Part shown: piece after piece, positions 1-8,689 of the stretch
How positions within the stretch are numbered: position 1 is the first letter of the stretch
Layout of the letters: each line of letters opens with the position of its first letter
Source of the DNA: Vairimorpha ceranae
Taxonomy: Eukaryota; Microsporidia; Nosematidae
Direction: 5' to 3'
DNA length: 36,304 nt
Assembly (NCBI RefSeq): GCF_000988165.1
Contig: NW_020169338.1
Location: 1 to 36,304, forward strand
The notes under the pieces: model-generated
Told to the model about the DNA's origin: nothing
What the model saw: only the letters and a program-made list of their open reading frames with translations
Database searches by the model: none
Made by a program: the position numbers and the translations under genes

Positions 1-185
1 ATACTTAGTTCTGTAAACACATAATTTAAAGTTGTTTTTAATATTAAGCAACTTCCTCGTTTGTTGCATCTCCACATAATTCTTCCGACTGAAATTTTCT
101 TAAAATTGTAAAAGTAGTTCTCATATGCCAGCTTGGGATTGCTTTTATTACTTTTTATAATATTTTTTTCCAGACTTTCAGCCAT
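1..185 (-). CDS. 5' part of a FLYWCH-like zinc-finger protein, cut by the window edge
   Basis: Reading the minus strand from an ATG at 185 gives an open frame of at least 61 codons that runs off position 1. The segment has the pattern K-P-K-L-x-Y-E-N-Y-x-Y ... W-R-C-N-K-R-G-S-C, with two cysteines after a WxC. This resembles FLYWCH-type zinc-binding domains, which are often the N-terminus of MULE transposases or of repeated microsporidian proteins. A CCCC block lies about 6 nt upstream of the ATG (191-194 on the plus strand), as at the host genes in this window, so I chose this start. The downstream histidine pair of the finger and any transposase domain would lie outside the window. It could be a host gene, a MULE-derived gene, or the head of a broken copy. 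Family assignment is moderate; coding status is good. Confidence 0.55.
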   Translation of the reverse strand, partial: MAESLEKNIIKSNKSNPKLAYENYFYNFKKISVGRIMWRCNKRGSCLILKTTLNYVFTELS

Positions 186-190
186 TATAA

Positions 191-194
191 GGGG
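191..194 (-). promoter_or_regulatory. CCC start-proximal motif of the left-edge gene
   Basis: GGGG on the plus strand reads CCCC on the coding strand, 5 nt before the ATG at 185. It has the same form and distance as the motif of RNase H2A and the orphan gene at 9588-9908. Confidence 0.5.
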
Positions 195-394
195 TAAAAA
201 ATTATCGATGAAAATAATCCAAAAATCACCACAGTTTATTTTTGCTTTTTGTTATGTACTTGCACATAACAACCAATCATAATTCTTTGTTACCATTCTG
301 ACAAACGAAGTATTATGAAACCAATAATTTTCTTTAGATTAGAAGGAGATTTAAATAATACCCCTTTAAAACATAAATACAAAGAAATTATAAA

Positions 395-1166
395 ATGATG
401 GAATCAATAGATACTTTTTATTTAATCGAATATTATTTAAAAAACAACATAGCACCAGCGAGTTCAGGCAGATTGAATTCAATGAGAAAGAATGCTCAGA
501 TGGAAGAGCAGGATGCTAACCACCACTACATGAAATTCGAAATCAAGATTCCCGGCTCGAAAATAGCACTAATAAAAAAACTATTAATTATAAAAAATTG
601 CAAAAAGTTAAATATAAAATCATGGATTGAAAATTTCTTAGCTATATCAAAGAGCTTGGAATGAAGTTTTGAGGACCAGAAAATCGTCCTACATGAAGTT
701 GTTCAAGATTCATATCTAAAAGATGGGTTGGACAAAAAGAACACTACTGAAATAATTAAACAGTTAAATATAAGAGCAGGTTACAAGATGGATTCGAGCG
801 AATTCATTCACCGGCTTAAATTTATAAGACAAAAGGATTTTGAAAGCATTCAAGAATTTTATCAAGAAACAAAGATAAATTTTACACAATATGCTAACAT
901 CGAAAATGTAACACCTGAAGAACATAACAGAAGATTAAAGGAATACTTTTTTAACAATTTGAGTTTTTACACAAAAAGAAGACTCAAAGACCTAAGAATA
1001 TTTGAGATAGAGGAAGCGATAACATGTTTAACAAATTAGAAAGGGATCTAATAGACAGAGTCCGATCTCTTGCATGTGTGCAAGAGAAAAGAAATAAAAG
1101 TAGAACACAGAATAATAGAAATGGTGTATAAAATGTAAAAGTTCCACACACGATTTCGCCTTTTGT
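395..1166 (+). pseudogene. gag-like pseudogene with CCHC zinc knuckle (G1)
   Basis: An ATG-initiated stretch at 395-664 is followed, in a different frame, by about 725-1039. That part reads like a retrotransposon capsid (F-I-H-R-L-K-F-I-R-Q-K ... F-Y-Q-E-T-K ... L-K-E-Y-F). In a further frame at 1125-1166 is a perfect Cys-x2-Cys-x4-His-x4-Cys nucleocapsid knuckle (C1125, C1134, H1149, C1164). The product would package element RNA. Two frameshifts or stops separate the parts, so no complete Gag can be made from this copy. Confidence 0.65.
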
Positions 1167-1314
1167 TGGTTCAAGAATAAAAACAACAAAGAAGATATCA
1201 CAAAAAAGAGACGTGGTAGTGAGGCGAAAAAAAGAGGAATCGCATGTTATGAGAGAGGAAAGAGTAAAAAAATGGATTTTAAATTAAAAATAAACGTTCA
1301 ATAGAATGAGTTGA

Positions 1315-1649
1315 TGGCTTTAATAGATGCGGGAGCTACTGGAAACTTTATGTCACGAGAAACTGTTAGTGCATTGGGCAGTATGGTTCGAGACGACAAG
1401 TCCCTTACTATATCAGTAGTGAACGATCAAAAAATCAAGGTAGACAAATCAACCGAAATAACGTTCAAATTTAAAGATTTAAACAAAGAACATCATATGA
1501 AATATTATGTAATAGATAAATGTTCATACGACGTTATTATAGGAAATGAATTTATAATGAATAGCAATTGCATTTTAAGCTTTATGGAAAATAGTGTCCA
1601 AATAGACACAGAAACCTTAGGATTTGACAATTCGTCAATAAATGTCTAG
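1315..1649 (+). pseudogene. Retropepsin-like aspartic protease fragment (G1)
   Basis: The translation has A-L-I-D-A-G-A-T-G-N-F at the N-terminus, a D-[ST]-G-A variant with alanine at the second position, and Y-D-V-I-I-G-N-E-F near residue 75, the usual hydrophobic-hydrophobic-Gly segment of retropepsins. It is about 110 residues, which suits one protease monomer. It sits between the zinc knuckle and the RT fragment, the normal pol position. The frame ends in a stop at 1649 before RT begins. Confidence 0.7.
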
Positions 1650-1980
1650 CAGACGAAATTTTAATGGGTCACAGAACTCGACAACGGATGTTATCGAAGA
1701 TCACGTACAAAACGAGATAGCAGAGCATAAAAGGATAAGCCGGGGGTTTTAAGAAGTAAAAGTACAACCAATTTGCTTTAAACTTACAAATAAATCAAAA
1801 TCAAATCACAAGAAAACTTATTCGGTACCTCACAAATATAGAGACGGAGCCTGATTAGAAATCGAAAGACTATTGAAAGAAGAAATTATTAAAAAAGATA
1901 AAGTGGACATATTTAGCCCCGCCTTTTTAATAGAAAAGAAAAACTGGGATTTTCGATTAGTGATTGATTATAGAGAGGTC

Positions 1981-3092
1981 GGCGCTACTCCATCTTTCCG
2001 TCCCCCCCTCCGAATAACTACGTACAAATTTTTTTAAAGTGAACGTAGTTATTCGGGGGGAGGAGGAAAGATGGGGTAAAGGTAAAAAAGAGTTATTTTT
2101 AACCCTTATTATGGATCAGCTAGAAGAAATAATTTTATGTTTTAAATATAGTGAAGAATTTTTTATAAAAAATACCAAGACAATAGAATTTTTTCTAGAA
2201 ATTAATATCATAAAAAAAGAAATAAATTGTGTGAGATGTGATAACAGAATGTGTATTATGGTGGCTGCCACGTATATAGACGGGCATGAAGATCAAAGCC
2301 AAGCCCAAAGAAGGGGTGTTAAATGGTCACCCTTAATATAGAATTTGTAAAAATTCTTAGGGGAATGTATTGCTGGGTATATGATTATACCCTAGCTCAG
2401 GCGATTGATTTCTGCGATTGTTCGGAGACTACCTATATTAAAATCAAAGATTTGATTTTGCAAGTAATTTCTGAATAAGAGCCAGAAATGGTTAAAATAG
2501 GTGGAGAAGGTATTAGGGTGCAGTTTGACGAAACGGCTATCTGTAATGGGGAGTTAATACCCAACCCATCTAGTACTCTAGACAACAAACTAATGTACAA
2601 TGGTTATTAGGGGTTGTAGAAGAGGTAAATTGTAGGAACTTTGTTCTAAAGCTTGTTTCTAACAGAAAAGTTTCGACTATACTAGATATGTTCAAAAAAC
2701 ATGTTGTGCCCGGATCTATCATTGTTAACGATGGTTATCCATCTTACCCCGAAGCCGTTGCTAAATTTGGATCTTGCCATGAAGTGGTAAACCACTCTGT
2801 TGGGTTTGTTAATGCTCAAGGAGCACATACGAACCAAATTGAAAGCCTGTGGTCCCATCTTAAGCATGCTTATCGAAAATGTGGCAGTATTAATAAAGGG
2901 AGAATGAATTTTTTTTTTAATGAATGGAAATAAAGGAAAAAAATATTCAAAATAGCGATAACAAGACGCTAAGGATGGCCTTTTATAAATTGGTAAAATG
3001 TTTACAAAACTAATTTTTTTAACCAATATTCTTTTAAATAAATATTTTAATTTTCTGCAATAATGAGGGGAGAGGAAAGATGGAGTAGCGCC
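1981..3092 (+). mobile_element. Merlin-type DNA transposon M1a, about 1.1 kb
   Basis: The left end begins GGCGCTACTCCATCTTTCC and the right end is its inverted copy, ending at 3092. The interior encodes an ISXO2-like transposase. A second copy with the same left end starts at about 35614 (M1b). An imperfect palindrome follows the left terminus (around 2010-2060: CCCCCCTCCGAATAACTACGT and its inverted partner). No clean 8-9 bp target duplication is seen. Instead GTCGGCGC occurs at both junctions (1978-1985 and 3094-3101), and AGAGGTC/GACCTCT flank the element in inverted orientation. Confidence 0.75.
2111..2933 (+). pseudogene. Merlin/IS1595-family transposase pseudogene (M1a)
   Basis: ATG at 2111 follows AACCCTTATT (CCC at 2103-2105), the same start signal as host genes. 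The N-terminal part has a zinc-ribbon half (C-V-R-C) and ends at a stop near 2341. The middle, in shifted frames, contains V-Q-F-D-E-T-A (first catalytic Asp) at about 2520-2535. The last part (2688-2933) has V-N-D-G-Y-P-S-Y-P (second Asp), H-E-V-V-N-H-S and H-T-N-Q-I-E-S-L-W (third acidic residue). This is the DDE/DDN-type ISXO2-like catalytic domain. At least two frameshifts and internal stops make it non-functional. Confidence 0.75.
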
Positions 3093-3145
3093 AGTCGGCG
3101 CGACCTCTCCACAAATTTGGCCAACGTCAAGAAACATAAAACAAA

Positions 3146-4108
3146 GGTTATTAAAATATTATTAATAATTTTTATAGAAATAATTCTTCAAAATATCAAT
3201 ATATACTTCAGAAGATTCTTCATTGCTTTTACCTAAAGTATACCTTCGCTTAAATGTATACTTACTTAACCAGGCGTCGATATGGTCACGAAAAACGCCA
3301 TTTTCTTTCCTCATAGTACTTTTCACATGGCCAAAAAACCCTTCTATGTTATTTGTATAGATGCCATCTTCTAACCCAAAACCTTCAGAATGATTAACTA
3401 TTTTGTGCCTAAAATTTAAATTTTTTGCAACAGACGGATATGAAGGGAGTCCGTCGGTAAATAGAATGCTATCATTTTTGATATTAGGCATCGTGGCCGC
3501 GATTAATGATCCTATAGTACGAACAGTAACTCTACGAAGAAAGAAATTTCTCTTTTTTGTTCGGTCTATTCCACCTAATATCCAAATTGTATCCCTAGTA
3601 TCACCGGCGCCTGTAAGATTTCTAATAATTCCAAAACGTGAAAAAACGCTTTCATCAACTTCAAAAATTATCCCACATCCTTCCAACACAACGGGCCCTT
3701 TTCAAGGTAGTCTTTGTAACAAACTGGAAGTAAAGACTTATACTTTGCAATAGTAGCGTTAGATATTTTAAAAAATATCGTCGACTGAAAGTAATTTCAG
3801 TCACATATTAAGCAATACAATAGTCTTGCTACTTTTGTTAAGGGCAGAGTAGAATGAAACAAAGGAAGGCGTTTTTGGCATCCTTTCTTTGTGCATCTAT
3901 AACCTATACTTCTGCCGCTTGCAGAAATTGGCAACAACCTAGACAAATTGCCACATCTTAAACAGGAAATAGAGGAGCTTATAATATTATTGCATATAAG
4001 AAAGTTTTTTAGCACATCCAAATATTGAAAAATTTTATGTTCTATTGTAATATCCATGAGGGATTATTTTTAGAAATTTTTAAATCTTTTGCCCTTCTAA
4101 AATAAACC
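3146..4108 (-). mobile_element. Merlin-type DNA transposon M2
   Basis: A minus-strand transposase (3162-4057) is bounded by weakly matching ends: AAAGGTTATTAAAAT at the left and, inverted, AAAGGTTTATTTTAG at the right. The ends are inferred from this short match and from the coding limits, so they are approximate. The element sits directly next to M1a, with only about 50 bp between them. Confidence 0.55.
3162..4057 (-). pseudogene. Merlin/IS1595-family transposase pseudogene (M2)
   Basis: ATG at 4057 has CCC 2 nt upstream on the coding strand. The N-terminal piece (4057-3797) carries a zinc ribbon: S-C-L-R-C-G-N, then Y-R-C-T-K-K-G-C about 25 residues on. The C-terminal piece (3689-3162) carries the catalytic core: F-E-V-D-E-S (first Asp), W-I-L-G-G-I-D, L-F-T-D-G-L-P-S-Y-P (second Asp) and I-Y-T-N-N-I-E-G-F-F-G-H-V-K (third acidic residue). 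All three catalytic residues are present. One frameshift near 3690 separates the parts, so this is the least damaged transposase in the window after M3b. Its sequence differs from M1 and M3, so it is a separate subfamily. Confidence 0.75.
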
Positions 4109-4164
4109 TTTAATATTTTTTTCAAATAATTTTGATGGTTATTTGGTTTAATAAGCCTTTGTTG

Positions 4165-4329
4165 TTAAATTGTTGGTGTTTAAGATAACATGTTTGTTGA
4201 TTAAATTTCTTCGTAAATGTTATTATATAAAACTTAGTTTCAAACCAGTCTATAGTAACCAAAAAACCACTATTACAACGTTGTGATCTTTAACAAAATA
4301 AGACTTAAAGAAGCGAATAACTTCAAACA
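4165..4329 (-). repeat. 3' LTR of G2 (approximate ends)
   Basis: On the minus strand the purine tract GTGAAAGGAGG is followed immediately by TG at 4329. The far part (4240-4165) is repeated at 7644-7575 with about 80-85% identity by eye, sharing the core AATAACATTT ... ATGTTATCTT. The end at about 4165-4175 is set by where this match stops, near ...CAACA. Confidence 0.6.
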
Positions 4330-4344
4330 CCTCCTTTCACTAAA

Positions 4345-5200
4345 ACCCGGCTTTAATGTCTTTGTAGTTTGAACGATCATTTCTACCAGTTATTAGAACG
4401 ACCGTAACCACACCAGATTCAATTCCGATAATTTTTTCAGCTATATTATAATCCGGGCTCAACCTATGTTTAAAAATAGAACTATCTTTAAAACAAACAA
4501 GATCGCCAATTTTTAACTTTATTTTGCATTTTGGGCAAAGAAATCTCTGTATTTATTTATATGTTTACGATCTAACGAACGAGCATTGACCTCCGATGGA
4601 GAACATTTCAAAGTCCAATTAGAACTTAACATGTATGCCTTCGTTGCCGCACCAATACAGCCATAACAATCCTTGCGCCCGAATTCTAAAACTTTCTTAA
4701 GCTTTTCTAGATATGTTCTGTTTAATCTTTCAACTAGCCCAGTCATTGTGGGAAAATAAGGTGCCTTAAATTTCCAATCTATGCCCAACCTCCTTGCTAT
4801 TTCCATCATTTTCTAATTCTGAAATTCTTTTCCATTGTCAGAAAGAATTTTGGTTGGTTTTCCTAATGCTTTTATTCCTTCTAAAAGCCAATTTATAACT
4901 TCTGACGCTTTTTTATACCTAACTGCACCAATATGTACTTTTTGGACAATGATCTATTATGTGACTAAATTTTTGTAACTTTTGAACTTGTCCGGCAGTG
5001 GACCAACAAAATCTAACACCCACAATTCGTTTACTTTCTTAATAGGAATTGGAACTACTTGACTCTTAAAATGGCTTCTTGAAAACCTTTGACAGATGAT
5101 GCATCACTTTATGACATCCATGAATTCTTCCTTTTACCACTTACTTTTTTGTTTTTCTCCTAAATATTGGGTCGCACGCCAAGACCTACCACCAGAATCT
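4345..5200 (-). pseudogene. Integrase pseudogene (G2)
   Basis: The best part (4809-4519) reads M-E-I-A-R-R-L-G-I-D-W-K, then A-P-Y-F-P-T-M-T-G-L-V-E-R-L-N-R-T. This is the core-domain motif around the third catalytic residue (P-x-x-x-G-x-V-E-R-x-N-R, Glu present). A frameshift at about 4519 leads into K-L-K-I-G-D-L-V-C-F-K-D and on to about 4345, the small SH3-like C-terminal domain typical of retroelement integrases (G-D-x-V). Upstream (4800-5200) the frame is broken but N-G-K-E-F-Q-N-like sequence is visible around 4810-4840. Confidence 0.7.
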
Positions 5201-5399
5201 ATATGTGCCTTTGTAATATCTCTAGCCACTTCCTAAGCGACAAAAAGCACTTCTAGATTCCCTTCGCCAAAACCTCCGCTTTAAAAATCGCTTGAATTAT
5301 TTTTCCCTGGTAAGTACTCGATCTGCACATCAAACTCCTGCAATAGCAATGACCATCTAGCTAGACGCCCTTTTATGTTACAAGTTGTAAAAAGATATT

Positions 5400-5640
5400 T
5401 AATTGCGCTGTGATCTGTTCTAAGATTAATTCTATTTCTTACAAATAGCTTCGGATGTGTTGAGCCGCCTTTATAACTGTTAAAAGTTCTTTTTCCGTGA
5501 TACAGTAATTCTGCTTTGCCTTGTTGTAAACTTCTGAAAAGTAACTTATTATTTTCTTTTCTTTCCCTTGCATTTGTGAGAGAATAGCTCCAACTCTCAA
5601 ATCACTGGCATCTGTAGTCAATATAAAAGGGCCGTGCAGA
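5400..5640 (-). pseudogene. RNase H domain fragment (G2)
   Basis: The translation of 5621-5439 has T-T-D-A-S-D-L-R-V-G-A-I-L-S-Q, the first catalytic Asp segment of Ty3/gypsy RNase H. It continues with I-S-Y-F-S-E-V-Y-N-K-A-K-Q-N-Y and T-E-K-E-L-L-T-V, containing the conserved Glu. It lies downstream of RT in the normal order. A stop after about 60 residues truncates it, but T-D-H-S-A-I-K-Y-L follows in a nearby frame at about 5400-5425. Confidence 0.7.
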
Positions 5641-5789
5641 CCTGGTAAGGATAAAGCTTTAACATCGGAGACTAACTTTTTTTTCCAATCGGTGAAATGT
5701 ATGTTTCACTTTTACTTAAGATCTTAAAATTTGTTTCCACGTTCTTCTTAATTAGCCCTACAAATACTTTGTTTCCCATTAAACTCCTT

Positions 5790-6488
5790 TTAGAAACCCG
5801 CTACATTAATTGACCATTCCTAAAAATGCTTTCAAATTCCTTATTAGTAGGCGGCGGCTTTGGCTCCAAAATAGCTTTAACTCTATTCGGATCTATATCA
5901 ATACCATCTAAATTAATTAGATGGTTCGAAATGCTAATTTTTGATTTATTAAATTCATATTTTTCTTTATTTAATATCAATTTTGCCTCCTTTAGCCTAC
6001 TCAATACCATTTTTACATGTTTTTTATGTTCCTCAGCATTCTTGCTATATATTATAATATCGTCCATATAAACCAATACAAAATCCCTACGAATTCTCGG
6101 AATATTCTATTCATGGTGCGCTGAACGTTGCCGGCGCATTTACTAGTTCAAACACCCCTTCCCGGCATCCAAACGCCGTCTTTTCAATATCTTCCTCGTG
6201 CATATTTATCTGGTGAAAGTCGGACAGGGTATTCAGCTTTGTAAAAATTTTTGAGCCAGCCAAGGCATCAAGAGTTTCATCCACTCTTGGCATTGGATAA
6301 ATATCCTTTACCGTAATATCTTTTAATCCTTTGTAGTCTATACAAAGCCTATGGCTACTATTTTTCTTCTTTACCAAAATGATTAGACCCTGCCATGCAC
6401 TGTGAGATTCTCTAATGATTCCTTCCTCTATATAATGTTTGATTATTTTTGAAGCTTTCTTTTCCAATTCATTACCTAGGCTATACAT
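5790..6488 (-). pseudogene. Reverse transcriptase pseudogene (G2)
   Basis: Two frames carry the palm and fingers. 6488-6111 has E-E-G-I-I-R-E-S-H-S-A-W, K-K-N-S-S-H-R-L-C-I-D-Y-K-G-L and Y-P-M-P-R-V-D-E-T-L. 6076-5801 has the Y-M-D-D catalytic box (6072-6061) followed by I-I-I-Y-S-K. A frameshift around 6080-6110 separates them. The C-I-D-Y-[RK]-x-L and Y-P-[ML]-P-R-[IV]-D motifs are typical of Ty3/gypsy. Confidence 0.8.
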
Positions 6489-6799
6489 AAAACTTACTAT
6501 ATGGGTAGTAGATTAGTTATATAACAATGCGCTACAAGTACTTTCTTTTCAGCTTTGTCTTTTCCAATTTTTATTATTGCCGTCTTTTTTTCCGACCTCA
6601 ATTTTAACGTATTCATTTTCACAAAACCCGCGCCCTAAAATAATTGGCGTTTTTATTATCTCTGTAACCACAAATGATTCCTTTATAGTTTTGTCATTCA
6701 CTACAAATTCGATAACAGCTGTACCTAGGTTTTTAGTCGAGATACATTTGCTGAATATAGCTTGTATCTACACCCCTTACTTCCTCCTTCTGCTAAGTC

Positions 6800-7045
6800 T
6801 TTATCGACAATATTTACGTCGGCGCCGGTGTCAATAAGTCCATTAATTAACCTCCCTTGATAATGATCCTTATTTTTAAACTATTTCCTCTATTAATGGA
6901 TAAAGACGTAAGATAAACAAAATTGTTTTTATTAAATTTTTCGGCATCTTCCTGGATTATTTGCTGAGTTTATTTCTTGTTCTGGTTCTTTAACTAAATG
7001 CAATCTCTTAAAATATGTCCCGTCTTTCCACAATGTCAACATCCG
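6800..7045 (-). pseudogene. Nucleocapsid knuckle and aspartic protease remnant (G2)
   Basis: At 7041-7000 the minus strand encodes C-x2-C-x4-H-x4-C, with an in-frame TGA directly after the first Cys. At about 6850-6810 it encodes L-I-N-G-L-I-D-T-G-A-D-V-N-I-V, the catalytic D-T-G-A of a retropepsin (6832-6821). The stretch between, and downstream to about 6500, is broken by several stops. Confidence 0.65.
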
Positions 7046-7399
7046 AATGATTTTTTAACTTGACATACTTTCATTGGATAGTAGATGTGTATTCGTTGCC
7101 ACCCAGGGTGTAATCGAACCCTTTACAAGCATTGTAATTTTTTTCCCAGGCAATCTGTCATACATTTTTCATCATCAAAGAACTTGCGTTATTTATTGGA
7201 AGCCCATTCAAAACAAACATAATAAGAGCATTTTTTGGCATATCACAATTATTAGCAAGTCTTTTTATAGCATCTAGATATGCTAAAAACGATCCTCCGG
7301 CATATTTAGTCTCTGCCAGTGCTTTAAGGTGCATAATTTTAGATTTACTCTGTTAAATATTTTTAAAAACTCATAACAAAGCTCTTCAAAACAGACATT

Positions 7400-7601
7400 T
7401 TACGGTATTGTATCAGCCCATACGGAGGCCAAACCACTCAAATAGTCCCCGAAAAAAAACCTTTTCTTCTTCCCCGCAACTATTGATTATTGCACACCCC
7501 TGCACATAAGCCATATATGCATCTGGATTATCATCCCTGTTATTTCTAAATATTTTCTTGTTTTGAGTTGTAGCCAAACTGTTGACGTTTAAAGATAACA
7601 T
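7400..7601 (-). pseudogene. gag fragment (G2)
   Basis: The 62-residue reading frame has I-F-R-N-N-R-D-D-N-P-D-A-Y-M-A-Y-V-Q-G. G4 at 27518-27590 encodes the same pattern (L-R-N-S-R-N-D-D-T-D-A-F-L-A-Y-V-K-G), so the two belong to one gypsy subfamily. The ATG lies inside the LTR-matching segment. The rest of gag, 7045-7400, is in broken frames. Confidence 0.55.
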
Positions 7602-7644
7602 GTTTATTGATTCAATTTCTTCTTAAATGTTATTATCTAAAACT
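7575..7644 (-). repeat. Truncated 5' LTR of G2
   Basis: This segment matches the distal half of the 3' LTR at 4165-4240. It is cut at 7644/7645 by the terminus of Merlin M3a. Downstream on the minus strand, TTTGGCTACAACTC lies where a tRNA primer-binding site would be. The other gypsy copy G4 has a similar CGGCAACAACAG at about 27494, so this may be the primer site. Confidence 0.5.
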
Positions 7645-7745
7645 GGATAATGCACCTCAAACCTACAATTTTTTTGACTACCCTTGTTTGTAAATTTTTT
7701 ATCCCTTATTTTTAAAATGCTGCACACAGAAGAAGAACTAGAAAA
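7645..7745 (+). repeat. Left terminal inverted repeat of M3a
   Basis: This pairs with about 8690-8794 in inverted orientation. It includes CCC at 7703-7705, the ATG at 7717 and the codons for M-L-H-T-E-E-E-L-E, so the promoter and translation start of the transposase lie inside the repeat. Confidence 0.7.
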
Positions 7746-8543
7746 TATTTTGAATAACTTTAAAGAAAGAATATTAGTAAAAAATTGTCTCGAATGTGGG
7801 GAAAATTTTTTTTTTATACCGATGTAAGAGTTGTTTGTTGCAACAAAATAAAAAAACATAGATATTCGATTTATAAGAATACATGGTTTTATCATAGGAA
7901 AGTTTCAATAATTACAATTTTAAAAATTATTGATTTATTTTTAAATAACGTGCCATATAAACTTATTACAAATATAAGTGGGTTGTCAAGAAACTGGGTA
8001 ACAGATATAATTTACATGTTTAATTATAGTTCCATACTGGACTATTATCTTAACACTTTTAAATTGGGAGGAACATGCAATATATTGAGATAGATGAGAG
8101 CAAGTTTGGAAGAAGAAAATATAACAGAGGGCATCACGTTGGAAGAGTATGGGTCTTTGGTGGTGTAGAAAGAAGAACTAAGAAGATTTTTCTCATACCT
8201 GTTGAAAAAAGAAACAAAGAAACATTAGAAAATATTCTGAAGGCCCAAATAAATCTTTATAGTATTATTTATTCTGATTGCTGGAAAGCATACAACGATC
8301 TAAAAAATATTTTTTTTTGCTCATAAAACTGTTAATCATAGAAAAGAATTTATGAACAGGAAAGAAAACGTACATACTAACACCATTAAAAGTACGTGGA
8401 ATGCTATAAAAAGAAACATCCCATTTAGAAACAGAACAAAAAAGCTTGTTACCATTTATCTACTTAGATTTATGCTATGTCGAAATAATGAAAATAGTGA
8501 GGTAAGTGAATTGTTGTACTGCTCTCTATCTTATAAATATTAA
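7717..8543 (+). pseudogene. Merlin/IS1595-family transposase pseudogene (M3a)
   Basis: It starts at the ATG at 7717 inside the terminal repeat, with a CCC block 11 nt upstream. The zinc ribbon begins N-C-L-E-C-G in the first frame and continues after a frameshift at about 7790 (R-V-V-C-C-N-K). The helix-turn-helix-like part ends near 8070. The catalytic core at 8075-8326 has I-E-I-D-E-S-K-F-G (first Asp), W-V-F-G-G-V-E and I-Y-S-D-C-W-K-A-Y (second Asp). After another shift in a run of T at about 8310, 8352-8543 has H-T-N-T-I-K-S-T-W. Copy M3b has Glu (H-T-N-T-I-E-G) where this copy has Lys, so the third catalytic residue is lost here. The protein ends at 8540. Confidence 0.8.
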
Positions 8544-8689
8544 AAAATATATTTTTGAATCTTTTACTCTCTAGTACTTGTGTCTTTAAGTAACTACATT
8601 TGATATATTTGTAAACAACCAATTAATTAAAAAAATATTGAAGAAGAACCAGAAAAAAAATTTAAATAAAAAAAATCATTTTATTTTAA

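Larger units (their letters stand above)
395..1980 (+). mobile_element. Truncated Ty3/gypsy-like LTR retrotransposon G1 (gag, protease, start of RT)
   Basis: In order on the plus strand: a gag-like region in two frames (395-664 and about 725-1039), a CCHC zinc knuckle (1125-1166), an aspartic protease (about 1315-1649), and the first part of reverse transcriptase (about 1846-1980). The RT stretch shows E-R-L-L-K-E-E-I-I ... S-P-A-F-L ... L-V-I-D-Y-R-E. The coding order gag-PR-RT is that of Ty3/gypsy. It breaks at 1980 where Merlin element M1a begins. RT, RNase H and integrase do not resume in this orientation beyond M1a, so the 3' half is missing. I could not identify a 5' LTR in 195-394. Frames are broken in several places, so the copy is dead. 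Confidence 0.75.
4165..7644 (-). mobile_element. Ty3/gypsy-like LTR retrotransposon G2, decayed, minus strand
   Basis: Read on the minus strand the order is: remnant of 5' LTR (about 7644-7575), gag (7601-7400), CCHC knuckle (7041-7000), protease (DTGA at 6832-6821), RT (6488-5790), RNase H (about 5640-5400), integrase (about 5200-4345), a purine-rich tract GTGAAAGGAGG, then a 3' LTR starting with TG at 4329. PR-RT-RH-IN order defines Ty3/gypsy. The 70-bp region 7575-7644 matches 4165-4240, which supports LTR identity. The upstream part of the 5' LTR is missing where Merlin M3a begins at 7645. Numerous stops and frameshifts show the copy is inactive. Confidence 0.8.

Noticed and set aside
2682..3137. 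Minus-strand 151-codon frame over M1a
   Set aside because: Antisense of the M1a transposase, which shows the real catalytic motifs on the plus strand.
5826..6071. Plus-strand 81-codon frame
   Set aside because: Antisense of the G2 reverse transcriptase.
7095..7130. tRNA T-arm (GGGTTCGATTACACC on the minus strand)
   Set aside because: The flanks do not form a 5-bp T-stem or acceptor stem, and the position falls inside gypsy G2.
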